DNA from: Chytridium lagenaria
Taxonomy: Eukaryota; Chytridiomycota; Chytridiomycetes; Chytridiales; Chytridiaceae
Assembly: GCA_025449115.1 (NCBI GenBank)
Contig: JAHLKC010000161.1
Coordinates: 18,951 to 82,950 of the forward strand
Direction of reading: 5' to 3'
Length of the DNA stretch: 64,000 nt
Each line of letters opens with the position of its first letter. The first letter of the stretch is position 1. Position numbers and translations under genes: made by a program. The notes below the pieces were generated by a model that worked only from the letters and a program-made list of their open reading frames with translations, had not been told where the DNA came from and did not search any database. Positions 10,087-22,500 of the stretch are shown here, one piece after another.

Positions 10087-12197
10087 TCATTGTAAACTAA
10101 CTTTTGTAATAAGACAATATATATTCTTCATTGTCGACATGCAAACTTTTTTAAAAAACAATTCGCTACCCTTCACTGACAGTTCCTTCCAAACCGTCCT
10201 ATTTGCCATACAAATGTAGGTGAATATAGTCATAATAGCATGTCCTTCAGTCATATATGAAACCATTTGACGCAAGACTCCCATGTTGTGGTTGGGCGAT
10301 TCGGTGTAGCTCGTATTAAGATCTCCAATTTTAATATGCTTTCTTTGTAGTGTTTTGCGTGAGAAGCAGCGGAACAGCCCCTGTGAGCATTTGAGTGAAA
10401 ATCGTCTATAACAAATCGACAATCTTTGAAGAATTCGTACTGCAAAGTGCAGTAGTCTGCAGCATGGCAGTTATTATCACCAACACAAATGGATGGGCAC
10501 TGTTCAAACCTGCAAAATTTAGAGTTAAATTGTAAAATTGTATGGTACCGTTGTGTATAGAGTTGCGAAAACATCATTGATGCTTTCAGCTTTAGGAAAA
10601 AGGTGAAATCCAATATAAATCGATGACGACATAAAAAAAACCATTGCTCCGGCCGTCATTGATTTAGCCTTCCTCTGCCTGTCGTAATATTTTGGACAAA
10701 CGTCAGCTTCCGTTGTCCCCTTTTTAGCTGCTGTAGGTAGATTGTCTGCAGGCCAAGGTTGAAATATCGTGGACGTTGCCGTATTTCAGGTAAAAAGTAA
10801 ATGGAACCTGTCTTTTGAAAGCGTTAATCAACAGAGATGCCAACATTACTACTCGCGCTGTCCAGAGACGGGCGCACACAAAGGTAAACGGAAGTATACC
10901 AAAGGTAAATAACAGTATACGGTTGTGTATGGTTACATGGGTTTTGTACGGCTTCTGTACTTACTTTTTTGCCAGTTTTTGTTCACATAATCTCCATGTT
11001 CGGTTGTCTTTGGATCCGCTACAGGATGGCGGCTATGTTGTCTCTCAACAACATTCCTTCTCTTTCTTATCCATTGAGCAAGTTTGATGAATTCTTCTGG
11101 TAAATATGTGTTGTTTCCAACAACAATGACCTGAAATAACAGGTTGCCGACTGACGGTACGTTTTGACGAAGATCATCAATCAAAGTCAACTTCTCCTGC
11201 ACATCTAGTGCTCCCAGCGTTCTAATTCCTGAAAGACATTTATCACCGACAGGCAATATGATTGTAACAACTGACTGTTCACAGAATATCTTTATAGATG
11301 TTACGATAGGTCAAAGAGTAATACGGCACAATGAAATATACTCACTACTTTAAGCAAAGTTCTAAGCGCTGCTATTTCAGCTGGGGTCCATTGTCAGAGT
11401 GGGAACGTTAGTGTAAGTGAGGAGAGGAATAAAATAGTAGTGAAATCTTGGATTGAACAAGAAGATCACCTGGCCGTTTTTATAGGCAACAGTGTGCTGT
11501 TTGTGCTTAAACAGGAAGTCTCGTTGAAAGGAGAACTGTGCAAGTTCTTTCCTTCTAAGGTCATTTTATCTCCTTCGCGTTGAAGGGAATATCACCCTTT
11601 AAGTGACAAATTAATTTACCGTCAAAATAATGTTTGTGTAACCAGAAATTCTGATTTTTGCTAAGTTCTTTTAACTATGACTTTCATGCAGATAATATGA
11701 TTTCCTCCCTTACATCAACATACCCTTGCAAAACTACAACCCTTAGTTCGGTGGATATCACCGAGGTTGATGATTATTTTGCAACGATAGTTAGTGTAAG
11801 TTGGGCCCAAATCATAATATGTGATGTAGTTAAGTAGCAGAGATGATTAGCGTGTCTTTAGAAAACTTACGCCAAATGGCGTGAAAATTTTCATCTAACC
11901 AAATCAATAAACATTTAAACATGACGGACTTAAGTAAAGCAGTTTATTAAATTGGTTGCGTATGAACAGGATTTAACATCCATGTCTCATCTCTAAGTAT
12001 GAATGCCATGAAACGCAGTGCATTGTCCCAGTAAACGTTTAAAAGCAATCCCAACTCTTTTCCAGCTGCTTTCATTTGACGCGTAACACCGTTATGCACA
12101 TGCTTGAATATATCGCAGAAACTCTCGTCCTGCCTGTCTAACATTTCTGCTAGGGACAAAACTATGCCATATTAGAATATTCACTGCAAATGAATTT
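10087..12197 (-). pseudogene. Transposase-like gene of G', C-terminal two thirds
   Basis: Exons run from high to low coordinates. The first, just below 12,165, includes RQDESFCDIFKHVHNGVTRQ and WDNALRFMAFILRDETW, where the solo LTR interrupts it. After the LTR come PAEIAALRTLLKV, then LTLIDDLRQNVPSVGNLLFQ with NTYLPEEFIKLAQWIRKRRN (11,256-10,980). Near 10,500 PSICVGDNNCHAADYC and RFVIDDFHSNAHRGCSAASH follow. The tail is MGVLRQMVSYMTEGHAIMTI then IFTYICMAN (10,340-10,190). The DNxC and DxFHxxxHxxC motifs resemble those I associate with KDZ-related (Dileera/Zisupton-like) transposases of animals and fungi; that assignment is from memory of the family and uncertain. Interrupted, hence inactive. 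Confidence 0.6.
11392..11978 (-). mobile_element. Solo LTR, copia family 1
   Basis: 587 bp, beginning TGTCAGAG and ending GGATTTAACA on the plus strand. It is flanked by a perfect 5-bp target duplication TCCAT (11,387-11,391 and 11,979-11,983). The uninterrupted G copy near 30,560 has a single TCCAT there, so the empty site is visible. By comparison with element B, whose coding strand is minus, this LTR is in minus orientation. Confidence 0.95.
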
Positions 12198-13038
12198 CTC
12201 AAACCTTCAATGTACTGTCCCAAGGTAGGCTTGTATTGCGCGTGGACCTCGTCGTTGTCACTGTCATCTTCTACGTAGATGGCTTTACTGCTACTGACTC
12301 TAAGCTTTGGAGAGCTAGGTCTGCGTTGCTCCTCGCCCTCGAAGTAAGTTTAATGTATGGAAGAAAAAAGCAGTACCTCCTCGAATTCTTTTCCTGTTTT
12401 CCAAACAATCGAACTTGATTGTTTATCTGTGACTTGATAGCTTGCAACGTTCGGATTTTGTTGAGTGTACCCAGCACGGTAAGCGGCAAGATACTTCTCT
12501 TGGCCTAACAACTTCAATATCACTTAAAACCACAGGGCCTTGCCTACCTCGGTAATCTTCGTACGTAATGCTTAAGCTACGGCTGCATCTTCAATCAAAT
12601 GAGGAATCATTCGAATTCCTCCGGATAACGTCTTCTGCTCCGCCATCATCCTATCTATGGCCTTCTTCTCCTCTGTGCTCAACTTAAAAAGTTGCTTCGC
12701 AACCCCAAAAACACTAAAGAAATGAGAGGTTTAAGCAACTCCATCATACGTTTTTTCCGCCATCCTGGTTTCAATATGGGAGTGCCTTTTGCTGAGCGAG
12801 ACTCGCCTATACTTGATGGCTGTCCATGCGTCTGCTGGGCTAGGGGCGGCTGCGCTTGGGCGTGGGAACCGCCGCCAATAACCATAGTCAAGACTCTTTC
12901 AATGGTCGCCTCACTGTCAAGCTTCAGAAGCAAGGTTATGAGAGCAGCACTGGAAGCATGGTCATCTCTAATGTGGTTCTCAAGCATCTTTCTAGACGTG
13001 ATGGAGGGGACGTCTTCAGCACAGCATGGACAGTACAT
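12198..13038 (-). CDS. Zinc-finger N-terminal exons joined to G'
   Basis: From an ATG at 13,038 the minus strand reads MYCPCCAEDVPSITSRKMLE then NHIRDDH, a C2H2-type finger (C-x2-C ... H-x4-H), and continues to about 12,680. Further open stretches read KLSTEEKKAIDRMMAEQKTL (about 12,690-12,630) and an acidic segment VEDDSDNDEVHAQYKPTLGQ (about 12,270-12,210) that ends at a GT donor at about 12,200. Splicing from there into the G' exon would be in phase. The corresponding position of G (30,345) is preceded by unrelated exons, so either G' has a swapped N-terminus or this is a separate gene fragment. No function assigned beyond nucleic-acid binding by the finger. Confidence 0.45.
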
Positions 13039-13110
13039 TTTCTTCGTCGAATTTTTTTACGTATATAATCCTAATGTCGCACTATCAGACGTATTCTTGA
13101 CTTTCACGAT

Positions 13111-15248
13111 AATCATCGCCACGCCAAGCAAGCAAAGACAAGGGCTGATGCAATGGAGGTGGACGACAACAATACAACCAAACCAACAGCCACTAAAGCC
13201 AAGACAAAAGCCAATCACGTTGAGATCCCTCTCAGCAATGATGACATCACGGCAATTGTCAAACGGCACTTCAAAGGCAGTCGCGTTCGGCATCAACAGT
13301 CTATTGAGACTATTCCAAGTGAGGTAAACGATCAGATCGTTGCTGAACTTAAGGCTCATAAGGCTCTTAACGTTAAAGTCGGATCTCTCATTGACTCAGG
13401 TGCATCCACTTGGATGACACCGGATGAGAACCTCTTTGAACGACTCCACTATCTCCCGCAGACAGTGATGGCAAGGTCTACCTTGCAGATGATAGAACCG
13501 TACCTGTCCGCGGGTATGGGGATATTGTCTACACGTTTGGTGATCATCAACGCGTCATCAAAAACGTTCTTTTTGTTCCTGACCTTGCAGAACCACGCTG
13601 CTCTGTCCTTGGGATGATTGAGGGATCCCAGGATCTTATCGTCTTCTCCACCGACGAGGTATACTTATATCTTAACAGAGAAGGCAGGAGTATCAATATC
13701 GGCCGCCGTGTTGGTGACCTTTATCACCTACTCTCATCATACTCCACGGCTCCGGCTCCAATGGATACAACGGTGGAAGCCCACCAAGCATCTTCAACCG
13801 TCATGGACGCTTCTCAGCCCATTCACCCTTCGTCTGACCAGGACTTCGATCTCGAAACCTGGATTGAGTGTTGCAACACTACAGACGCGGAAAGTCACAG
13901 TACTGGAGTCCCTTGGGGAACGCAGTCAGTACCGACGCAAGTGACGCTGAACTTATTGACTTTGATGTAAGTTTAGTCAAACCCATTATAGTAGCTCACA
14001 CTAATCGTACTTCTACAGCTGGACTTCTAGAAAGAAGAACAGACGCGTTCATAAAGGAGATCGTTTTTACTGCACAAACGATTTGGACACGTTCATCCCC
14101 GAATTATCATTCGAACGATGACTCATGTAGATGCACAGTTAAATAAACTGCATTTTGACGCACAAACCTTTGATTTCATTAACTCCTCAATTATTGAAAA
14201 CTGTTTAATCTGTGCTCAAAACAAAGCCGTCCAGGCGTCCAATATACGCGACGACGCATCCAGCACCACGGAAACGTTTCCGACTTTACACTGACACAGT
14301 ACTCTACCGTGTCAAAGCATACAACGTGAATATTACTGGATACCTTTCGTTGACGAAAAACACGCGATTTAATAAATATCCGCTTTGTGAAGGATAAGTC
14401 GCAATCGTCTTCTGCTTACCACTTCGATGATCAGTCAATTAGAGAATGAATCAGGAGATCACGTCGCTGAACTCCGAACCGATTCTGGTGAAATCCTCAC
14501 GAATACTCTTCGTGATTTCTGCTCTAACAAACTTCCACCTATATCTGTTGTTCCATCACCACCCTATTCGAAAGAATTTAACGGGTTAGCTGAACAATCA
14601 ATTAGAAGTTTAACAATCATCGCCTCATGTATGCTTACACAGGCAAAGCTGCCTATGTCATTATACTCGTATGCACTAGAGTATTGTGCATTAACGAAGA
14701 ACGTCCTTTGGCATTCAACCATTAAGGATATTCCATACCGACGATTTGTTTATCGTCAACTAGATTTATCAAAAATCCATGCCTTCGGCACTCTTGTTAG
14801 CATATATTTGTTTAAAGAACAGCGCCGCGAATTAAAAACAAATGCTAAAACAGAGTTAGGATTATTTCTGGGGTATGAAGGACAATCAATGAAAATTGTA
14901 TCTGTCGATAATTACCGGACCCGACGCGTCCAGAATTATTATCACGTCTACTTTCATAAAGACGTGTTTCTTGGTTATCACCCTAGCCAGAAAACCCTCG
15001 AACAAGCATTGTTCACGTATCCTCTGAAATCTCTACATGCCCCAGACCTAGAACGAGAAAGAACACCATCTGGGGAATCACCCAATGAGGATACAATGCT
15101 AGACACTTCCATTCCACTGACGGAAGTAGATGATGACGACGAAACTGAATACATGATCACCTTTGATCCAGTTACGTTAATCATACCGTCAGCTAGCGAA
15201 CACCAACCGTCACCTGAACCAAGTTCAGACAGCATCGCGGGACCTTCC
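13111..15248 (+). pseudogene. Copia family 1 copy C1, truncated gag-pol
   Basis: Homology to element B begins abruptly near 13,111 within gag. In order: gag C-terminus with VEIPLSNDDITAIVKRHFKG, the aspartic protease GSLIDSGASTWMTP (about 13,380), linker, gag-pre-integrase region, integrase with LRTDSGEILTN and PPYSKEFNGLAEQSIRSL (14,470-14,610), then the variable acidic linker up to 15,248 where an LTR-like sequence begins. Frames break near 13,465, 13,910, 14,060, 14,230 and 14,380, mostly by 1-base indels. Reverse transcriptase and RNase H are missing. The 14,135-15,248 part is duplicated at 15,874-16,988. Confidence 0.9.
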
Positions 15249-15479
15249 TGTCAAAGTGTAGTTTGGTGTTTAGGTTAAGCAGGATCCGTTCACAATATGT
15301 CGCGTGGTCCCCTTGAATACAAGTGAAGTAAAGAGATAGCCGAGATGATTAGGGTGTCTATAGAAAACTTACGTGAAATGGTGTGAACATTTTCATCTAA
15401 CCAAATCAATCAACATTTAAACATGACGACTTAAGTAAAGCAGATTATTAAAATGGTTGCGTATGAACAGGATTTAATA
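15249..15479 (-). mobile_element. Diverged, internally deleted family 1 LTR
   Basis: Starts TGTCAAAGTG and ends ACAGGATTTAATA. The last 150 bases follow the family 1 LTR closely (GAAAACTTACGTGAAATGG, GGTTGCGTATGAACAGG) with more substitutions than the other copies, and the central part is missing. No target duplication seen. Confidence 0.7.
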
Positions 15480-15496
15480 ATCCTGCTCCACGGAGT

Positions 15497-15604
15497 TTAC
15501 CACATCATCTGAATGGATCTACACTCCTTCATTCCTCTTAGGGGTTAGGGTTTCATTGAAGGAATCTTGTTGCCTTTTTTTGGTAATACCCTTCAGATCC
15601 TTTC
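15497..15604 (+). repeat. Dispersed repeat shared with 5.97 kb
   Basis: Matches 5,967-6,075 in inverted orientation. It lies between two LTR fragments and ends exactly where the second LTR starts (CCTTTC then TGTCAGAG). Confidence 0.55.
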
Positions 15605-15868
15605 TGTCAGAGTGGGAACGTTAGTGTAAGTGAGGAGAGGAATAAAATAGTAGTGAAAATCTTGGATTGAACAAGAAGATCACCTGGCCGTTTTTATAGG
15701 CAACAGTGTGCTGTTTGTGCTTAAACAGGAAGTCTCGTTGAAAGGGGAACTGTGCAAGTTCTTTCCTTCTAAGGTTATTTTATCTCCTTCGCTTTGAAGG
15801 GAATATCACCCTTTAAGTGACAAATTAATTTACGGTCAAAATAATGTTTGTGTAACCAGAAATTTCTG
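15605..15868 (-). mobile_element. Truncated family 1 LTR
   Basis: The first about 264 bases of the family 1 LTR (TGTCAGAGTGGGAACGTTAG onward), ending at CCAGAAATTTCTGA, where copia coding sequence resumes. The remaining 320 bases of the LTR are absent. Confidence 0.9.
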
Positions 15869-15871
15869 AAG

Positions 15872-18800
15872 AAGCACAGTTAAATAAACTGCATTTTGAC
15901 GCACAAACCATTGATTTCATTAACTCCTCAATTATTGAAAACTGTTTAATCTGTGCTCAAAACAAGGCCGTCCAGCGTCCAATATACGCGACGACGCATC
16001 CAGCACCACGGAAACGTTTCCGACTTTACACTGACACAGTACCTCTACCGTGTCAAAGCATACAACGTGAATATTACTGGATACCTTTCGTTGACGAAAA
16101 CACGCGATTTATAAATATCCGCTTTGTGAAGGATAAGTCGCAATCGTCTCTGCTTACCACTTCGATGATCAGTTAATTAGAGAATGAATCAGGAGATCAC
16201 GTCGCTGAACTCCGAACAGATTCTGGTGAAATCCTCACGAATACTCTTCGTGATTTCTGCTCTAACAAACTTTCACCTATATCTGTTGTTCCATCACCAC
16301 CCTATTCGAAAGAATTTAACGGGTTAGCTGAACAATCAATTAGAAGTTTAACAATCATCGCCTCATGTATGCTTACACAGGCAAAGCTGCCTATGTCATT
16401 ATACTCGTATGCACTAGAGTATGGTGCATTAACGAAGAACGTCCTTTGGCATTCAACCATTAAGGATATTCCATACCGACGATTTGTTAATCGTCAACTA
16501 GATTTATCAAAAATCCATGCCTTCGGCACTCTTGTTAGCATATATTTGTTTAAGGAACAGCGCCGCGCATTAAAAACAAATGCTAAAACAGAGTTAGGAT
16601 TATTTCTGGGGTATGAAGGACAATCAATGAAAATTGTATCTGTCGATAATTACCGGACCCGACGCGTCCAGAATTATTATCACGTCTACTTTCATAAAGA
16701 CGTGTTTCTTGGTTATCACCCTAGCCAGAAAACCCTCGAACAAGCATTGTTCACGTATCCTCTGAAATCTCTACATGCCCCAGACCTAGAACGAGAAAGA
16801 ACACCATCTGGGGAATCACCCAATGAGGATACAATGCTAGACACTTCCATTCCACTGACGGAAGTAGATGATGACGACGAAACTGAATACATGATCACCT
16901 TTGATCCAGTTACGTTAATCATACCGTCAGCTAGCGAACATCAACCGTCACCTGAACCAAGTTTAGACAGCATTGCGGGACCTTCCTTCAGTCCTCTTTC
17001 CGTTAATAACGAAGATGCAGACTCTCATCAGACAGAGGAGCATATGGATGATGAACTCAACGAAGGGATTGAACCCCCAGAGAGTCCAGAATCGTTATCT
17101 GATTCCGAAAGCGATGATGGAGTATACACGCGGACTCGATCTATGGCGCCTACGCCAGAATTGTCCAAAATACTCCAGATCACTTTTGAGAATGAAGAAG
17201 CACATAGAGTGCGTCAATCCTCCGCGGCACACATAGTCTTCCCGACTCCAGCTCCAAGCTCCGTTCCACCTGAACGGATTCCAATGTCAGCTATCAAACC
17301 TCTCCCACTTACCGTGGAAGAAGCTATGTCTCGGCCTGATGAAGCCAAATACTGGTATGCCGCAATGCTTCGAGAGTACAATGAACTCAAAGACAGAGGA
17401 ACATGGGAAGAAGTGGTCTTACCTGACAACGCACATCTTATCGATGGTTGTTTGGTCTTTGATCACAAGTTCGACCAAGAAGGCTACTTGATCCGTTTCA
17501 AAGCCCGATGGGTCGCTCAGGGTTTTAGCCAAATTCCAAACGTGGAATAAACCAAAGTCTACTCCCCAGTAGCAAACTCAAAGACCTTCTGTTTCTTCTT
17601 AGCACTCGGGGTTTTGCTCAATCTGTTTATCTATCAGATAGATATCACAGGTGCATACCTCAACGGAACCTTACACGAGCTTAATTACTTAATTATGCCT
17701 CATGGTTTCGAGCGATTCACAGAAGACGGAACTCCTTATGTCTGCAAGCTTATTCAAGCTCTTTACGGTTTACACCAATCAGAAAGAGAGTGGTACAATA
17801 CTCTTAAACAATGGTATTCAGAAAACGGTTTTCTATTAATCGTGCTGATGTCTGCCACTTCCTGAAGTATGTTGAGGAATTCGATTGTTTAGTCCATACT
17901 ATTCAATATGCATCATTATACTCGCTGAACGCGAATCAGCTATCAAACAATTCATTGCACGCGCCAATGAAAAGTTTAAAGTTGGTTCCTCAGGCGCGGT
18001 GGATTGGATAACCAAAATCCAAGTCAATTGTAAAGATAACGGTACTTTTATTTGCCAACAGTTCTACACTCGGCATTTATTAGAATCATGCGGCTTATGG
18101 GAAACCGGTGTTACGGCTAAGCCAACCCCTATGGCTGTCAACTAGAAACATAATCCAGATGCTAAGCCACTCACACCAGATGGCCAAACACAGTATCGAT
18201 CACTACTACAACGTATCGCGTATCTTGCACAGAAAACGCGACCTGATCTTGCGTTTGTAATAAGCAAACTCCACCAATATCAGGCCAAACCCAATGAATA
18301 CAATTTCGCCGCGGTTATACGAGTTTTACGCTATCTCATTGGTACTTATGACATGTGTCTTTTCTACACAAAATGTGAGATTATTGGATAACCTCACCGA
18401 GAGGTATGAATGCGTCGCTTACATAGACGTCGTGCCATTATTCTTATTTTGTTGTTCCCGTTCCATTCTTTTCCCTCTCGGGGTTTTTTATAGTTTTTCC
18501 CCATAGATACAAGAGAGGTTTTCATAGAAGGAAGGGCGGTCGACGTGGTATGCCAACTTATGACATGCTACCACGTTGGTCGAGATGCCTGTTGTTGTTA
18601 TTTGATTCCCCTTTATGTATTGTTTTATTATTTGTAGAAAGTTGAATAGATTTACGTGCACCTCTGTAGTCCTGGATTGATCCCACCCATACATCCAGGC
18701 ATGGCTGCCCTTGGGCCATGCTTTCTTCATTCTTCTGTTATTCAATATTGTGTTATCTGGTTGTACCTGCGGGCGCTCGGGGATTACGCCGCTGGGGAGA

Positions 18801-19501
18801 CTACACCTTGAACCAAGACACTTGAGTCTAAGAAGGCCTGAGCCCTGGATAGACGCCTCTGTGGCATGATTCATTCAAAGGTTTGGGTAGTATAACCACC
18901 TCTGTTCTTTTCTTGATTGCGATGACTGGCTATCTAGTTGCCTGTGAGTGGGAGAGCGGCATGAGCAGGGCCCTAGGTAAATGAGATGGAGATAGAACAT
19001 GTTAAAACGGCTTATTGCGGCGAATATGAGGCCTGGTACACTCCTTGGAGCGGGATGGAATCCCTTCTTGTAGACCCCTTTCCCCTAGTCACTTTAGATC
19101 TAGTCTCTAGGCATTTCCCTTCCTTTTTTCCCTTTATTATTAACGATTAGAACGAAAACCACAGCAACTTAAATCCCCGCTGTCACTAAAGGCAGAATAG
19201 GGCTTGACTCTTGATCTAGGAGTACCTCCTAGACGCTAGTCTTGTCACCTGTTATGTGGTTCTCTACCTCTGTATGCCGGGGCTTAGCAGAGGGGGCCAT
19301 AGAGAGAACTTCACAAAAAGCTCATACAAAGACAATCTCAAGATTGCAAAACGGCGAGCACGTAATCACAAGTCTCACTCAAGTCCCCATCTGTTATGCA
19401 GACGCAAGTCATGCCTGCGAATTGGACTTCAGATCACGTACCGGTTACGTTGTTTTATTCGGTGGAGCCGCCATCTCCGGCAATCCAAAAGCAAACAGTT
19501 G
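15872..19501 (+). pseudogene. Copia family 1 copy C2, integrase to RNase H
   Basis: Begins in the gag-pre-integrase region and runs through integrase (16,150-16,600), the acidic linker, reverse transcriptase (17,380 onward: FDHKFDQEGYLIRFKARWVA, YQIDITGAYLNGTL) and part of RNase H (YADASHA near 19,400). The longest frame is 16,369-17,550, ended by an in-frame stop where B has a sense codon (NVE then stop, at 17,548). RT and RNase H carry further indels; the YVDD motif region near 17,905 is damaged. A 940-bp solo LTR interrupts it at 18,374-19,313. It stops at 19,501, 34 bases before the inverted copy B. Confidence 0.9.
18374..19313. mobile_element. 940-bp solo LTR-like insertion, second family
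   Basis: Begins TGTGAGATTATTGG and ends GAACTTCA, so TG...CA. It interrupts the C2 RNase H region and is flanked by CAAAA at 18,369-18,373 and 19,314-19,318; the intact sequence in B (about 19,978) has one copy, with one extra A after the right flank here. No internal coding region recognised. A 34-base piece of its start recurs at 19,502-19,535. Confidence 0.75.
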
Positions 19502-19535
19502 TGTGAGATTATTGGGTAACCTCACCGAGAGGCAT
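19502..19535. repeat. 34-base LTR-start fragment at the C2/B inversion point
   Basis: TGTGAGATTATTGGGTAACC and the following 14 bases match the first 34 bases of the 18,374 insertion with two differences. It is the only spacer between the plus-strand C2 copy and the minus-strand B copy. Confidence 0.85.
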
Positions 19536-22500
19536 TTCTGACCAACAGTACCAGAGTTCAATTCGCTTTTCGTCGATTTGCTGGTTAATGTAGCGGTGTT
19601 TAACGTTGATGTGTTTAACACGGTGGTGATGAAGCGGGTTTTTCGCGATGTCTATGGTAGAATCGTTATCTTGATAAATCACGGACACACCGGGATGTGT
19701 CAGACGAGATTCTGTCATCAAGTTTTGATACCAAATCATTTCGCGTGTAGCTTCGTTTAAAGCGATAAGTTCAGCTTCACTCGAGGATTGAGCTACAACT
19801 GTTTGCTTTTTGGATTGCCAGGAGATGGCGGCTCCACCGAATAAAACAACGTAACCGGTACGTGATCTGAAGTCATCTTCGCAGGCATGACTTGCGTCTG
19901 CATAACAGATGGGAACTTCAGTGAGACTTGTGATAACGTGTTCGCCGTTTTGCAATCGTGAGATTGTCTTTGTATGAGCTTTTGTGTAGAAAAGACCCAT
20001 GTCATAAGTACCGATGAGATAGCGTAAAACTCGTATAACCGCAGCGAAGTCGTGTTCATTGGGTTTGGCCTGATATTGGCCGAGTTTGCTTATTACAAAC
20101 GCAAGATCAGGTCGCGTTTTCTGTGCAAGATACGCGATACGTTGTAATAGTGATCGATACTGTGTTTGGCCATCTGGTGTGAGTGGCTTAGCATCTGGAT
20201 TATGTTTCCAGTTGACAGCCATAGGGGTTGGCTTAGCCGTAACACCGGTTTCCCATAAGCCGCATGATTCTAATAAATGCCGAGTGTAGAACTGTTGGCA
20301 AATAAAAGTACCGTTATCTTTACGAATGACTTGGATTTTGGTTATCCAGTCCACCGCGCCGAGGAACCAACTTTAAACCTTTCATCGGCGCGTGCAATGA
20401 ATTGTTTGATAGCTGATTCGCGTTCAGCGAGTATAATGATGTCATCGACATATTGAATAGTATGGACTAAACAATCGAATTCCTCAAAATACTTCAGGAA
20501 ATGGCAGACATCAGCACGATTGATAGTAAAACCGTTTTCTGAATACCATTGTTTAAGAGTATTGTACCACTCTCTTCCTGATTGGTGTAAACCGTAAAGA
20601 GCTTGAATAAGCTTGCAGACATAAGGAGTTCCGTCTTCTGTGAATCGCTCGAAACCATGAGGCATAATTAAGTAATTAAGCTCGTGTAAGGTTCCGTTGA
20701 GGTATGCACCTGTGATATCTATCTGATAGATAAACAGATTGAGTAAAACCCCAAGTGCTAAGAAGAAACGGATAGTCTTTGAGTTTGCTACTGGGGAGTA
20801 GACTTCGGTGTATTCTACGTTCGGAATTTGGCTAAAACCCCGAGCGACCCATCGGGCTTTGAAACGGATCAAGTAGCCTTCTTGGTCGAACTTGTGATCA
20901 AAGACCCAACGACCATCGATAAGATGTGCGTTGTCGGGTAAGACCACTTCTTCCCATGTTCCTCTGTCTTTGAGCTCATTGTACTCTCGAAGCATTGCGG
21001 CATACCAGTATTTGGCTTCATCAGGCCGAGACATAGCTTCTTCCACGGTAAGTGGGAGAGGTTTGATAGCTGACATTGGAATCCGTTCAGGTGGAACGGA
21101 GCTTGGAGCTGGAGTCGGGAAGACTATGTGTGCCGCGGAGGATTGACGCACTCTATGTGCTTCTTCATTCTCAAAAGTGATCTGGAGTATTTTGGACCAT
21201 TCTGGCGCAGGCGCCATAGATCGAGTCCGCGTGTATACTCCATCATCTTTCGGAATCAGATGACGGTTCTGGACTCTCTGGGGGTTCAATCCCTTCGTTG
21301 AGTTCATCATCCATATGCTCCTCTGTCTGATGAGAGTCTGCATCTTCGTTATTAACGGAAAGAGGACTGAAGGAAGGTCCCGCGATGCTGTCTGAACTTG
21401 GTTCAGGTGACGGTTGATGTTCGCTAGCTGACGGTATGATTAACGTAACTGGATCAAAGGTGATCGTGTATTCAGTTTCGTCGTCATCATCTACTTCCGT
21501 TAGTGGAATGGAAGTGTCTAGCATTGTATCCTCATCAGGTGATTCCCGAGATGGTGTTCTTTCTCTTTCTGCGTCTGGTGCATGTAGAGATTTCAGAGGA
21601 TACGTGAACAATGCTTGTTCGAGGGTTTTCTGGCTAGGTTGATAACCAAGAAACACGTCTTTATGAAAGTAGACGTGATAATAATTCTGGACGCGTCGGG
21701 TCCGGTAATTATAGACAGTTACAATTTTCATTGATTGTCCTTCATACCCCAGAAATAATCCTAACTCTGTTTTAGCATTTGTTTTAACGCGCGGCGCTGT
21801 TCCTTAAACAAGTATATGCTAACAAGAGTGCCGAAGGCATGGATTTTTGATAAATCTGGTTGACGATTGAGAAATCGTCGGTATGGAATATCCTTAATGG
21901 TTGAATGCCATAGGACGTTCTTCGTTAATGCACCATACTCTAGTGCATACGAGTATAATGACATAGGCAGCTTTGCCTGTGTAAGCATACATGAGGCGAT
22001 GATTTTCAAACTTCTAATTGATCGTTCAGCTAACCCGTTAAATTCTTTCGAATAGGGTGGTGATGGAACAACAGATATAGGTGGAAGTTTGTTAGAGCAG
22101 AAATCACGAAGAGTATTCGTGAGGATTTCACCAGAATCGGTTCGGAGTTCAGCGACGTGTTCTCCTGATTCATTCTCTAATTGACAGATCATCGAAATAG
22201 TGTGGGAGACGATTGCGACTTATCCTTCACAAAGCGGATGTTTATGAAGCGCGTGTATTCGTCAACGAAAGGTATCCAGTAATGTTCACGTTGTATGCTT
22301 TGACACGGTAGAGGTACTGTATCAGCGTGAAGTCGGAAAAGTTTCCGTGGTGCTGGATGCGTCGTCGCGTATATTGGACGCTGGACGGCTTTGTTTTGAG
22401 CGCAGATTAAACAGTTTTCAATAATTGAGGAGTTAATGAAATCAATGTTTGTGCGTCAAAATGCAGTTTATTTAACTGTGCATCTACATGAGTCATCGTT

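Larger units (their letters stand above)
9261..12197 (-). mobile_element. G' arm: inverted copy of element G
   Basis: Reverse-complementing this segment gives a close match to 30,345-32,679, apart from one inserted solo LTR and scattered 1-base indels. The outer 9,261-10,080 part is non-coding and rich in palindromic motifs such as CCGTAGACGG and CGGCCGTTTACGG. The inner part is coding. The match ends sharply at about 12,197, at or next to an intron 5' splice site. The outer end carries the GTTGTCGTCGGTTTTG terminus also found at 1-26. Confidence 0.85.

Noticed and set aside
14978..15235. Serine-rich minus-strand frame repeated at 16,716 and 21,436
   Set aside because: Antisense shadow of the acidic copia linker, appearing wherever that linker is copied.
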